Assembly (NCBI GenBank): GCA_002391065.1
Contig: DGRP01000032.1
Span: 2,555-21,669, forward strand
DNA length: 19,115 nucleotides
Reading direction: 5' to 3'
Source: Ruminococcus sp. UBA4385
GTDB taxonomy: Bacteria; Bacillota_A; Clostridia; Oscillospirales; Ruminococcaceae
Shown here: piece after piece, positions 1-7,358 of the stretch
Position numbering within the stretch: position 1 is the first letter of the stretch
How the letters are laid out: each line of letters begins with the position of its first letter
The notes under the pieces: generated by a model
The model's database searches: none
The model's input: only the letters and a program-made list of their open reading frames with translations
Told to the model about the DNA's origin: nothing
Program-made: the position numbers and the translations under genes

Positions 1-24
1 GCCGCGGGTCATGCGGTGTTGCCT
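1..24. repeat. Left copy of end-to-end inverted repeat
   Basis: These 24 bases (beginning GCCGCGGGTCATGCGG and ending GTTGCCT) are the exact reverse complement of 19091-19114. Read outward from the window, both ends give AGGCAACACCGCATG... leading into the same GC-rich sequence. Just inside the perfect match the two sides still resemble each other (GATATTTAGGC against GATACTTAAGGC, read outward). This fits two copies of one insertion element whose tips were kept when assembly broke. No transposase is visible in the window, so the element type is not known. Confidence 0.8.
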
Positions 25-128
25 AAATATCCTCGCATATATTACAGCCAATATCAAATGAATAGCTCTTTCGTCGTTTTTCATGAGTGATAAAGAGTAC
101 TTACTGGTTTGGAGCAGATTATAACAAT

Positions 129-1265
129 ATGAAAGATGTATTTAGTATGACTAAACATGATTATAGGCAGAATGCATATTACCTGATATATCTTATCAGG
201 TATCTTCTGCATAATAGAATTCCCGTAAAAGAAAAGCTGGATAAAATGAATTTGTCTCAGCTTTATAACGTTGCCTCGGCGCATTCGCTTACTGCTATTA
301 TTGCGTATGCGCTTGAGTCAGCGGGGATATATGATATGGATTTTGAAGAGGCTAAAAATAAGTCTATCAGAAAAAATATCATTCTTGATGCTGAACGTAA
401 GAAAGTCCTTGAAGAGCTTGAAAAGGCCGGGGTCTGGTATATGCCGCTTAAGGGTAGTATAATTAAGGATTATTATCCTAAGATTGGTATGAGACAGATG
501 GCGGACAGTGACATTCTTTGTGATGAGACAAAAATGGATAAAGTTAAAACTATCATGCTGTCATGCAGATTTGAAACAGTATTGTATGGCAAATCGCATC
601 AAGATATTTATCATAAACCACCCGTGTGCAATTTTGAGATGCACAGCAGGTTATTTGAGCCTCGACACCAGAGCAGTTTATATAAGTATTATAATGGAAT
701 AAAAAACAAGCTTCTGAAAGATGATAATAATAAATACGGATATCACTTTTCAGATGAAGACTTTTATATTTTCTTAATTTCTCATGAATATAAGCATTTC
801 AAAGGCACAGGTACAGGACTTCGTTCATTACTCGATACGTATGTATTTCTTAAAAAGACTAAAGAAAACTTAAACTGGGATTATATCGACCATGAGATGG
901 AGTTATTATCATTATCAGACTTTGAAAAAAAGAATAAAGAACTCGCATTTAAGGTGTTTGAGCATAGGTCACTTTCAAAAGAAGATAAAGAGTTTCTTGA
1001 TTTTTTTATATTTTCAGGAGCATATGGAATTATTGAAAACAGAATGTATAATTATTTAGGTTCTGATGTATCTTTCATTGGTAAATTGAAGTATGCAATC
1101 ATGCGAGCAATGGTTCCTGAAGAGGTAATGAAGGAGTATTATCCTTTTTTCTATTCACATAAGCTTTTTCGCCCCGCTTTGTATTTTTATAAAGTTATAA
1201 ATAAGCTTTGCAGTAATGCAAAACCGATGTTTCATGAAATTATAGAGTTAATTAAATATAAGTAA
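129..1265 (+). CDS. Nucleotidyltransferase family protein (NTP_transf_5-like)
   Basis: A 378-residue soluble protein resembling the uncharacterised nucleotidyltransferase family NTP_transf_5, which carries a minimal polymerase-beta-type fold. The visible signature is MPLKG at about residues 105-109, then a tyrosine pair, an arginine (R122) and a D-S-D triad near 126-128. An E-x-H near 171-173 could supply the third acid. The acceptor substrate is unknown; relatives often lie near polysaccharide or surface-modification genes, which cannot be tested here because the left neighbour is cut off. The start is unsure: an in-frame GTG at 87 has no ribosome binding site, ATG 129 has GGAG 14 bases upstream, and ATG 147 is also possible. 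No clear promoter is seen between the end repeat and the gene. The stop codon runs straight into a hairpin. Confidence 0.65.
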   Translation: MKDVFSMTKHDYRQNAYYLIYLIRYLLHNRIPVKEKLDKMNLSQLYNVASAHSLTAIIAYALESAGIYDMDFEEAKNKSIRKNIILDAERKKVLEELEKAGVWYMPLKGSIIKDYYPKIGMRQMADSDILCDETKMDKVKTIMLSCRFETVLYGKSHQDIYHKPPVCNFEMHSRLFEPRHQSSLYKYYNGIKNKLLKDDNNKYGYHFSDEDFYIFLISHEYKHFKGTGTGLRSLLDTYVFLKKTKENLNWDYIDHEMELLSLSDFEKKNKELAFKVFEHRSLSKEDKEFLDFFIFSGAYGIIENRMYNYLGSDVSFIGKLKYAIMRAMVPEEVMKEYYPFFYSHKLFRPALYFYKVINKLCSNAKPMFHEIIELIKYK

Positions 1266-1288
1266 AAGCACCTAACAAAAGGTGCTTT
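1265..1288 (+). terminator. Hairpin after the nucleotidyltransferase gene, lacking a T-tract
   Basis: AAAGCACC, an 8-base loop (TAACAAAA) and GGTGCTTT form a perfect 8-bp stem that begins on the last base of the stop codon. Only three T's, all inside the stem, are followed by CAGTC, so the usual T-tract is missing. A near-identical hairpin with a full T-tract lies at 1452-1479. Confidence 0.6.
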
Positions 1289-1451
1289 CAGTCTGTCGAT
1301 AAACTCAAAATAGTGCAGATTTTGCCTCGTCAGGTCTGTACATTCGTACAGACAGACTCGGCTGGAGTGAGAGGAGGTGGGGCTTCGCCCCATTTGCCCC
1401 ACTGGGGCTATCGCCCCAGACCCCTTTTAAAAGAACTTTTGCAACAAGCTG
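1289..1451. repeat. Hairpin-rich 163-bp insert between duplicated terminators
   Basis: This GC-richer stretch contains GTCTGTAC-attc-GTACAGAC (1334-1353), GGGGC-ttc-GCCCC (about 1379-1391) and TGGGGC-tat-GCCCCA (about 1403-1418). A longer-range pair, AGTCTGTC (1290-1297) with GACAGACT (1351-1358), would compete with the first hairpin. No reading frame in it looks like a real protein. The GGGG-rich module resembles intergenic repeats I associate with clostridial genomes; that link is from memory, not a search. The flanking copies of the terminator differ by one base. Confidence 0.55.
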
Positions 1452-1479
1452 AAAGCACCTTACAAAAGGTGCTTTTTTT
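1452..1479 (+). terminator. Second copy of the terminator, with T-tract
   Basis: AAAGCACC, loop TTACAAAA and GGTGCTTT repeat the stem at 1265-1288 with one loop change, followed by an uninterrupted T-run to 1479. This is a complete intrinsic terminator and probably the original end of the upstream transcript. Confidence 0.8.
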
Positions 1480-1480
1480 C

Positions 1481-1509
1481 TTGACAGAAGCAAGCAAAAA
1501 TGCTATAAT
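1481..1509 (+). promoter_or_regulatory. Consensus promoter directly after the terminator
   Basis: TTGACA (1481-1486), a 17-bp spacer and TATAAT (1504-1509) match the vegetative sigma consensus exactly. Transcription would start near 1516. About ten bases on, GGGCTT-ttac-AAGGCTC followed by six T's (about 1523-1547) looks like an imperfect terminator or attenuator, so the product may be a very short RNA or an attenuated leader for the downstream operon. Confidence 0.6.
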
Positions 1510-1649
1510 TATGATATGAAGACTGGGCTTTTACAAGGCTCTTTTTTGTTGCTCGCATGAGATATTCCTGATATAATTTGGTTAAACCCGATATCTGCAT
1601 ATATATGGTAAAATCTTACTTTTTACTAATGTTTATTTAGCAGTTTGCA

Positions 1650-1678
1650 TTGACAAACAAATGTTAATTTGATATAAT
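1650..1678 (+). promoter_or_regulatory. Promoter of the LytS-like two-component operon
   Basis: TTGACA (1650-1655), 17 bp and TATAAT (1673-1678) match consensus exactly. The start site would lie near 1685, giving a leader of about 78 bases before the GTG start at 1763. I do not recognise a known riboswitch in the leader. Confidence 0.75.
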
Positions 1679-1762
1679 AATCATAGCGCTTTTAGGATAA
1701 TGGTATTATGGCATTGTGCCTTCTAACTGATGAATAATGCGTATCGGGACAGGAGTGGTTAA

Positions 1763-3145
1763 GTGCAGAATCTGATTGATCGGATAGGCATAACTCTTTT
1801 TATTCAGGTGGTTATTGAGGTATGGAACGGAGTGTTTCTGATTGTTATGACCTCACTTCTTGTTCTTGGAACGCAGCTTAGGAATAATAAGGGTCAAAAC
1901 AGAATTGAGATACCGTTTACAACAGATATTTTAGTATTCTATAATGCTATATTTTTATATAATTTTTTTAATATTCTGTCAATCGTGGGGGAAAACTCCA
2001 CAACTGTTTTTGGTTATTGGCTTGTTAGAGTATCGAACTTCTGCTATTATCTTGTAGGTGCGTTTCAGACTCTTTTCCTGCTTCAGCTATTAAAGAAGGG
2101 TATTGCCGATAAGAACGGTTTTAACAGACTGAATAAAATGACACTCATTCTTCAGCTTATGCATATACCGCTTCTGAGTATACTTATAATAACACCGTTT
2201 ACTGAATCACTGTACTATTTTGATGATATGAACAGGTATCAGCGCGGGTCATTGTTCTGGATATGGCACGTTTTCAATATTATCACCTTTATTTATATGT
2301 TCGCAGTGACTTGGTTAAACCGTTCAAAAATAGACCCTTTTCTGAAAGAGATACTGTTTACTGTTGTAATTGTTCCGATGTTCGGATTTATACTTAATAC
2401 TAACTATTCGGGTATAAGCTTTAATAATATTTCGGTTTCTATGTCAGCTCTGATACTCTTTGTTCTTTATGAAAAGCACAGAGCAGATTTTACAGTCCGT
2501 AAGGCTCATGAGCTTGACTTAGCAAAGACCAAGCTTGCCGAAAATCAGCTTGCACTTGAGCACAGCAGAAATGAGGTCTTAATGGCTCAGATACAGCCTC
2601 ATTTTATAAATAATTCGCTAATGGCACTGCGTGCCGGCTGTCGGGAATATCCCGAGATTTACGAGAATATCACGAATTTATCACGCTATCTGCGTTCTCA
2701 TTTTGATGCCCTGAGCGATACTAAAATGATAAGCTTTGAGCAGGAAATGGAGAATGTAGAGGCTTATCTTGAGCTTGAACGTATAAACTATGGGGAAAGA
2801 CTTCATATAATCTATAATATTGAATGTGATGACTTCACCGTTCCCGCACTGTCTGTACAGCCTCTTGTTGAGAATGCTGTCCGACATGGTATAGGAACTT
2901 ACGAACAGGGCGGTACAGTACAGATCAATGCCCGTAAGGAAAACGGTAAGATCATCATAGAGGTAGTCGATGACGGTACAGGCAAAAGCAGTATAACTCA
3001 GAGACAGAAAAAACGAAAAGGCATAGGTATAGAAAATGTTCGCTCAAGGCTTATGTCAACCGGTAAAGGGCTACTTGAGATATCATTAGGGGAGAATGGT
3101 TCTTTAGCAAGAATAATTATTAATGATAATGCAGGTGAAACTTAA
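1763..3145 (+). CDS. LytS-like sensor histidine kinase with seven membrane segments
   Basis: A 460-residue membrane kinase. Residues 10-240 contain about seven hydrophobic segments (near 10-37, 53-76, 83-108, 128-147, 163-183, 195-213 and 223-237). A coiled linker (240-272) leads to a His_kinase domain with the phospho-accepting motif QIQPHFINNSL (H280). A HATPase domain follows, with N371 in an LVENAVRHG box, the D-D-G-T-G box at 403-407 and GIGIENVRSRL near 420-430. This is the LytS/YehU type of kinase, and the signal it senses is unknown. The GTG start is supported by AGGAG at 1751-1755, seven bases upstream. Its TAA overlaps the ATG of the next gene by one base, so the two are translationally coupled and form a kinase-regulator pair. 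Confidence 0.88.
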   Translation: MQNLIDRIGITLFIQVVIEVWNGVFLIVMTSLLVLGTQLRNNKGQNRIEIPFTTDILVFYNAIFLYNFFNILSIVGENSTTVFGYWLVRVSNFCYYLVGAFQTLFLLQLLKKGIADKNGFNRLNKMTLILQLMHIPLLSILIITPFTESLYYFDDMNRYQRGSLFWIWHVFNIITFIYMFAVTWLNRSKIDPFLKEILFTVVIVPMFGFILNTNYSGISFNNISVSMSALILFVLYEKHRADFTVRKAHELDLAKTKLAENQLALEHSRNEVLMAQIQPHFINNSLMALRAGCREYPEIYENITNLSRYLRSHFDALSDTKMISFEQEMENVEAYLELERINYGERLHIIYNIECDDFTVPALSVQPLVENAVRHGIGTYEQGGTVQINARKENGKIIIEVVDDGTGKSSITQRQKKRKGIGIENVRSRLMSTGKGLLEISLGENGSLARIIINDNAGET

Positions 3146-3846
3146 TGATAACAATTTCTGTTGACGATCAGCCTACAGCAACAGACCTTATGCTTTATAT
3201 GCTTAAAAAGATCGACCCCAACGGCACGCATATGAAAGCCTCAAACATGGAAGAGACCTTCAAGCTTCTTAATGATGATGTTCAGATAATTTTTCTGGAT
3301 ATTGAGATGCCGGGTATAAACGGCATTGAAGCAGCTCCTATGCTGAAAGAAAAATATAAAAAGCTTAATATCATCTATGTTACAGGTCATCCTGAGTATA
3401 TTTATGATGCTGTAGGAATGCACCCAAGCGGTTTCCTTACAAAGCCTGTTACCGAGAATGATATTATCCGTGAGCTTCATGAACTGCGTTTCCCTCTGGA
3501 AACAGTTAAAAGCTCTCTGATGGTGCAGTGCAGTCCGTTTGCTATGTTTACAGAGGGTAAGCCCTTTTATTTTGAGCGTGGACTTACTATCGAGCTTTTT
3601 GCCTACCTTGTATACAGAAAAGGAGCTTTTTGCACGAACGGAGAGCTTCTGGGCATTCTGTGGGGCGGTGATCCTGACAAGCAGGGACATTTGCGTCAGC
3701 TTATCATGGATATGAGAAAGTGCCTCAGAAAAATCGGTGCTGACCATATAATTGTCAAGAAATACGGCAGAATCGGTCTTGACATGAATGCTATTCGCTA
3801 CGAAGGAGAGCCCTCGGATATTATAGAAGAATTTCGTTGGATATGA
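3145..3846 (+). CDS. Response regulator, REC plus winged-helix-like output
   Basis: A 233-residue partner of the preceding kinase. The receiver domain (1-118) has the acidic pair D7-D8, phospho-acceptor D52 in FLDIEMPG, switch T80 and K100 in LTKPV. The C-terminal part (about 128-215) has no LytTR look. Its pattern (ELFAYLVYRKGAFCTNGELL, an aromatic-glycine turn, then HLRQLIMDMRKCLRKIGADHIIV) resembles a Trans_reg_C/SARP-type winged helix with a recognition helix near 180-195. The assignment of the output domain is by pattern only. LytS-type kinases usually pair with LytTR regulators, so this combination is less common. The DNA target may include its own promoter, which is not visible from sequence. 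Confidence 0.85.
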   Translation: MITISVDDQPTATDLMLYMLKKIDPNGTHMKASNMEETFKLLNDDVQIIFLDIEMPGINGIEAAPMLKEKYKKLNIIYVTGHPEYIYDAVGMHPSGFLTKPVTENDIIRELHELRFPLETVKSSLMVQCSPFAMFTEGKPFYFERGLTIELFAYLVYRKGAFCTNGELLGILWGGDPDKQGHLRQLIMDMRKCLRKIGADHIIVKKYGRIGLDMNAIRYEGEPSDIIEEFRWI

Positions 3847-3861
3847 CAGAGGTGTATAAAT

Positions 3862-4497
3862 ATGAAGCTAACCCGAGAGAGCGTTCTTAAAGATTTAAGC
3901 GCACTGCCTGAAAATTATAAAACCAAGGACGTTGACGGGCTTATATCCTTTTATGTAAAAAACAAAGCCGATGCCTCCGCACTGCGTGACTATGTGCTTA
4001 CAGAACAGAAGCTTCACAGGATATATTATTATGTATCTCTGAAGCAGATCAAAGATGTTAATGAGCGTATGGCGTTTATTGACAAAAATCTTTTCTTTGC
4101 GGATTGGTGGCACACAGACCAACTCATTAACTTTGTGAATAAGCTTCCGTTTGAAACAGCTCTCAGATATGCAAAGAGGTATATAAAGAGTAAAGACCCT
4201 TTTATCAGACGCTGGGGATATGTGCTCTTTATCTCAAAGCTTGGAAGAGGTCACAGTGCTGAGCTGCTTCCACTTATGCATGATGATGAGCATTACTATG
4301 TACAGATGGGAGAGGCGTGGCTTATCGCCGAGCTTGCGATAGATGAGTCGGACAAGGTCTGGGAGTGGATGAAAATGAACGGACTTAAATACAATATCAA
4401 TGGCAAAGGCATACAGAAGATATGTGACTCGTTTCGTATCACCGATGAGTGGAAGGTTAAATTCAAGGAGCTCAGAGAAGCAATTAAGAATAACTAA
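3862..4497 (+). CDS. DNA alkylation repair protein (AlkD-like HEAT-repeat glycosylase)
   Basis: A 211-residue all-helical protein with features of the DNA alkylation repair family, which excises N3- and N7-alkylated purines. W82-x3-D86 (WWHTD) matches the W-x3-D arrangement of the AlkD catalytic Asp. IRRWGYVLF (R116/R117) and Y145/W153 in a YYVQMGEAW stretch match other conserved spots in the HEAT-like repeats. It starts 15 bases after the response regulator with AGAGGTG seven bases upstream, so it is probably the third gene of the operon. The length fits the family. Whether it is regulated together with the sensor system, and whether the Asp is catalytic, is inference. Confidence 0.8.
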   Translation: MKLTRESVLKDLSALPENYKTKDVDGLISFYVKNKADASALRDYVLTEQKLHRIYYYVSLKQIKDVNERMAFIDKNLFFADWWHTDQLINFVNKLPFETALRYAKRYIKSKDPFIRRWGYVLFISKLGRGHSAELLPLMHDDEHYYVQMGEAWLIAELAIDESDKVWEWMKMNGLKYNINGKGIQKICDSFRITDEWKVKFKELREAIKNN

Positions 4498-4528
4498 AAA
4501 CAGAGCCCGAAAGGACTCTGTTTTCTTT
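4498..4528. terminator. Bidirectional terminator between convergent genes
   Basis: AAACAGAG and CTCTGTTT enclose CCCGAAAGGA, with an extra CC/GG pair possible. T-runs follow on both strands (TTTTCTTTT on plus, five T's on minus), so it serves both the AlkD-like gene and the CotH gene. Confidence 0.8.
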
Positions 4529-4530
4529 TA

Positions 4531-6531
4531 TCAGAACTGTTTGTTTATCCATTTGGTGATTTTCTCAATGTTATCGGCTCTCTTTTCAAGGAAATCCTTA
4601 ATGCACTGAACAGAAGCATAACCGCCGTAAATTGCATTATCGGTATCACCTGAACCCGGATAGCGTTCGAAGAACTGATCAAACAGCGGTGAGTACTGAG
4701 CAGTATAGCTGTCAAGAACAGCATTTGCGTTATCCTTTTCATAGATACCGCTTCCAAGTGCTTCAAGCTTTTCACAATAGTCAGCACGGAAGCCCTCGTT
4801 AGTCATCAGATATGCAAAGCAGAGTACAGCAGGATTGTTTGTATTGAAATCAAGCAGACCCTGCGGCTTGTAGTTATCTTCCTTGACAGTATTTGTTTTT
4901 GCATCTCCTGCACCGCTGACACCGCCGAACTCCATATCGTAGAACATAAATCTCCAGCGGCCGTCTGCGTATTCATTTGACTCATCGACATTTGCAGTTT
5001 TCCACATCGACCAGTTTTTGCCGGGCCAGTCCCACTTGTTGTTTATCCAGACCTCAGCCAGAAAGTAATCTCTTACACTGTCGGGATCAACCAGCTTGCA
5101 GAACTCGTCATAGTCTTCCTGAGTTTCAAGACTCTTGTGATTTTTAAAGAATGTATTGAGCTCATCAAAGAAATAGCTTTCTTTATTCTCGCCCTCGGGC
5201 AGAGTGCCCTCATCAAGCTTGTAACCGAGCCTGTAGGTCTCGGCATCGCCCTTGTAGACCACAACATCGTCTTTGTTTACACCATGATGCTCTTCAAAGT
5301 AATCATCGGAGTAGTCCTCTTCAAGCACATAAAGACCCCAGTATTCACCGTTAAGATATACAACACAGGGGCGGGAAGCCTTAGTTTCACAGTCAAGCGA
5401 TGCAGAGAGCTCCTGCCAGTATATATCGTTGAACTTCGCGGTAAATGCACAGTTGCCTCCTGCACGAAGCTCTAAGGTCTTGAACTTCTCCAAAGTTTCT
5501 CCGCTGTCGTTTTTAAGATCTTCTCCAAAGACAGCATACTTGAAATTCTTTTTGCCGTAGTCGCTTCTTGCATAAAGTCTGAAGCCCTTCTGCCAGTCAG
5601 AACGTGAATAGTTTCCCTGAATTCTTATTCCGCAGTTCTGCGAGAAGGCTGTCTGTGCTCCGTCAGCATTGTATTCAAGGAAATCAACTCGGCAGCTTCT
5701 CTCCCATTCCTTGCCACGCTGATTGTAGTTAGCTTCAAGACGTCTTGCAGTATCTTCATTAGTATCCTCGCCTTTGTCAAGGTGCTCAGCAAGAGCTTCG
5801 TCAAATAGGTCTCCCTTTACATATATACCCTTGTCACTGCTGAACAGGTCATCATAATCCATACTTATGCTTATAACAGCAAGGTCAGTGCCCATAGCTT
5901 CACAGCTTTCCTTAATTCCCTGAATATGCTCCTCGGGAGTGCCAATAAAGTATGTTGAGGTGCAGATTTCTGAAAACTCTCCCTCGGAAAGCTCAGCAGC
6001 TGCATTTATTACCGTACATTTATCAACCTTATCATCAGAAGGTGCTGAAACAGTAGATGTGAAAGTCTTATCCTTTCTGTTGTATTTAACAAAGTTTCCT
6101 GAGATAAGCTCGGGCTCAACTGCTGAAACAACGTTCGGGTCAGCGCTTCTGTCCTTAATATCTATTGCACCCTCGTATTTAATCCTTGTTTCACTTGTGG
6201 TCGGATCACTTCCGTCTGTTGTGTAGTAAATGTCACCGCTTTCAGAACTCAGCTCAAGAGAGAAAGGGTCTTTATAAACTCCGCTTGGCTGAGAGAAAGA
6301 AACAGTGCTTTTGTTTTCTTCACTGTCAGAGTCTTTTTTCTTGTCTTTGTTTTTCTCGCTTTTTGAGTCGGAGCTTTCAGCACTCTTCGACTCACTCTCA
6401 GAGCTCTTTTCACTTTCTGAGACAGATGAGCCTGATTCAGAGACAGAGCTGCTGTTTTCATCAGCGCAGGCACTGAGACAGGCAGCACTGATACAGATAC
6501 TAAGCGCAATACAGAGCAATCTTTTTATCAT
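4531..6531 (-). CDS. CotH-kinase family lipoprotein with a chitobiase-like domain
   Basis: A 666-residue exported lipoprotein. Residues 1-21 form a lipoprotein signal peptide (MIKRLLCIALS...) with lipobox LSAC, so C22 would be lipidated and the protein held on the outer face of the membrane. A Ser/Glu/Lys linker (about 23-75) follows. Then comes a chitobiase/FN3-like beta domain with YYTTDGSDPTTSE near 102-114, and a CotH-kinase domain (about 230-640). That domain carries NNKWDWPGKN near 497-506 and FMFYDMEFGG near 528-537, the Asn and Asp region typical of this atypical kinase fold. CotH proteins phosphorylate Ser residues on spore coat proteins; the substrate here is unknown. I chose the ATG at 6531 because AAAGGA lies about 9 bases upstream and it leaves a normal signal peptide. 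An ATG at 6549 would add six residues. It is divergent from the two-component genes. Confidence 0.85.
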   Translation of the reverse strand: MIKRLLCIALSICISAACLSACADENSSSVSESGSSVSESEKSSESESKSAESSDSKSEKNKDKKKDSDSEENKSTVSFSQPSGVYKDPFSLELSSESGDIYYTTDGSDPTTSETRIKYEGAIDIKDRSADPNVVSAVEPELISGNFVKYNRKDKTFTSTVSAPSDDKVDKCTVINAAAELSEGEFSEICTSTYFIGTPEEHIQGIKESCEAMGTDLAVISISMDYDDLFSSDKGIYVKGDLFDEALAEHLDKGEDTNEDTARRLEANYNQRGKEWERSCRVDFLEYNADGAQTAFSQNCGIRIQGNYSRSDWQKGFRLYARSDYGKKNFKYAVFGEDLKNDSGETLEKFKTLELRAGGNCAFTAKFNDIYWQELSASLDCETKASRPCVVYLNGEYWGLYVLEEDYSDDYFEEHHGVNKDDVVVYKGDAETYRLGYKLDEGTLPEGENKESYFFDELNTFFKNHKSLETQEDYDEFCKLVDPDSVRDYFLAEVWINNKWDWPGKNWSMWKTANVDESNEYADGRWRFMFYDMEFGGVSGAGDAKTNTVKEDNYKPQGLLDFNTNNPAVLCFAYLMTNEGFRADYCEKLEALGSGIYEKDNANAVLDSYTAQYSPLFDQFFERYPGSGDTDNAIYGGYASVQCIKDFLEKRADNIEKITKWINKQF

Positions 6532-6644
6532 AATTTCATATCCTTTCATATTGAATTAATAATCCTATGTTATGATATATCCTAAAGATTAAATTATCGT
6601 TGAAATGTTGTAGTGATTTTAATGAATATTTAATGTCTGTGTAT

Positions 6645-6650
6645 TATAAT
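6645..6650 (+). promoter_or_regulatory. Possible -10 element for the OmpR-type operon
   Basis: TATAAT at 6645-6650 lies 31 bases before the TTG start of the response regulator. No good -35 is seen at 16-18 bp (ATGAAT at 6622-6627 is the closest), so it may need an activator such as the regulator itself. The spacer between the divergent genes (6532-6680) would also hold the CotH promoter, which I could not place. Confidence 0.4.
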
Positions 6651-6680
6651 TTCAGCATTATAGTGAAAGGAGCACTTGAT

Positions 6681-7358
6681 TTGAAAATACTGATAATCGA
6701 GGATCAAAAGGAGCTTGCAGATGCTCTTGCACAGATGCTCCATAATGAGGGCTTTATAACTAATGCTGTATATGACGGTGAAGCAGGTCTTTATGAGGCT
6801 CTTACCGATACATACGATATGATAGTACTTGATGTAATGCTTCCGAAAATGAACGGCTTTGATATTCTCAAGGCTGTCCGCAAAAATAATATAGATTCTG
6901 CTGTTCTTATGCTTACGGCGCTTTCTCAGGATGAGGATAAGGTTAAGGGCTTTGACAGCGGTGCAGATGATTATCTGACCAAGCCCTTTTCAAAAACTGA
7001 ATTCACGGCACGTGTAAGGGCGCTTGCAAGACGTTCCAGAAACGCCTATGTGCCTGATGACCTGAGCTTCGGAAACATTGTTCTCAGCAGTACAAAGCAT
7101 GAGCTTTGCTGTGCTGACCAGTCGATAGCTCTCGGCACAAAGGAATATCAGTTCCTTGAGCTTCTAATGATAAATCACGGAATTATCATACCAAAGGAGC
7201 GTTTTGTAGAGCGTATCTGGGGCTATGATGCCGAGACTGAATATAATAATGTAGCAGTGTATATTTCTTTTCTGAGAAAAAAGCTTACAGCAATCGGGGC
7301 GAATGTCAGCATTAATGCAGTTAAGGGCGCAGGCTACATTTTAGAGGAGAAAAAATGA
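6681..7358 (+). CDS. OmpR/PhoB-family response regulator
   Basis: A 225-residue regulator. The receiver domain (1-115) has E7-D8, phospho-acceptor D51 in VLDVMLPKMNG, T79 and K101 in LTKPF. The winged-helix output (about 128-222) shows the usual pattern (LGTKEYQFLELLM, RFVERIWGYD, then NVAVYISFLRKKL and a glycine-rich GAGYIL wing). I chose TTG at 6681 because AAAGGAG ends eight bases upstream and the protein then begins MKILIIEDQKE, the normal start of this family. A longer frame from 6600 adds an unrelated tail. The stop overlaps the kinase start (ATGA), a classic coupled regulator-kinase pair. Targets are unknown; the divergent CotH gene is a candidate. Confidence 0.92.
   Translation: MKILIIEDQKELADALAQMLHNEGFITNAVYDGEAGLYEALTDTYDMIVLDVMLPKMNGFDILKAVRKNNIDSAVLMLTALSQDEDKVKGFDSGADDYLTKPFSKTEFTARVRALARRSRNAYVPDDLSFGNIVLSSTKHELCCADQSIALGTKEYQFLELLMINHGIIIPKERFVERIWGYDAETEYNNVAVYISFLRKKLTAIGANVSINAVKGAGYILEEKK

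Noticed and set aside
1305..1519. Short open frames on both strands across the hairpin-rich insert
   Set aside because: They are products of the GC-rich palindromes, have no ribosome site, and their sequences look like no protein.
1727..1735. CTGATGA in the leader of the LytS-like operon, as in a hammerhead ribozyme core
   Set aside because: No GAAA partner and no stems I, II and III can be drawn around it.
3241..3747. 168-codon open frame on the minus strand inside the response regulator gene
   Set aside because: It lies wholly opposite a well-supported REC gene and has no motif or ribosome site of its own.
6600..6680. 27-residue N-terminal extension of the OmpR-type regulator
   Set aside because: It does not fit the family, overlaps the likely promoter, and TTG 6681 has an ideal ribosome site.
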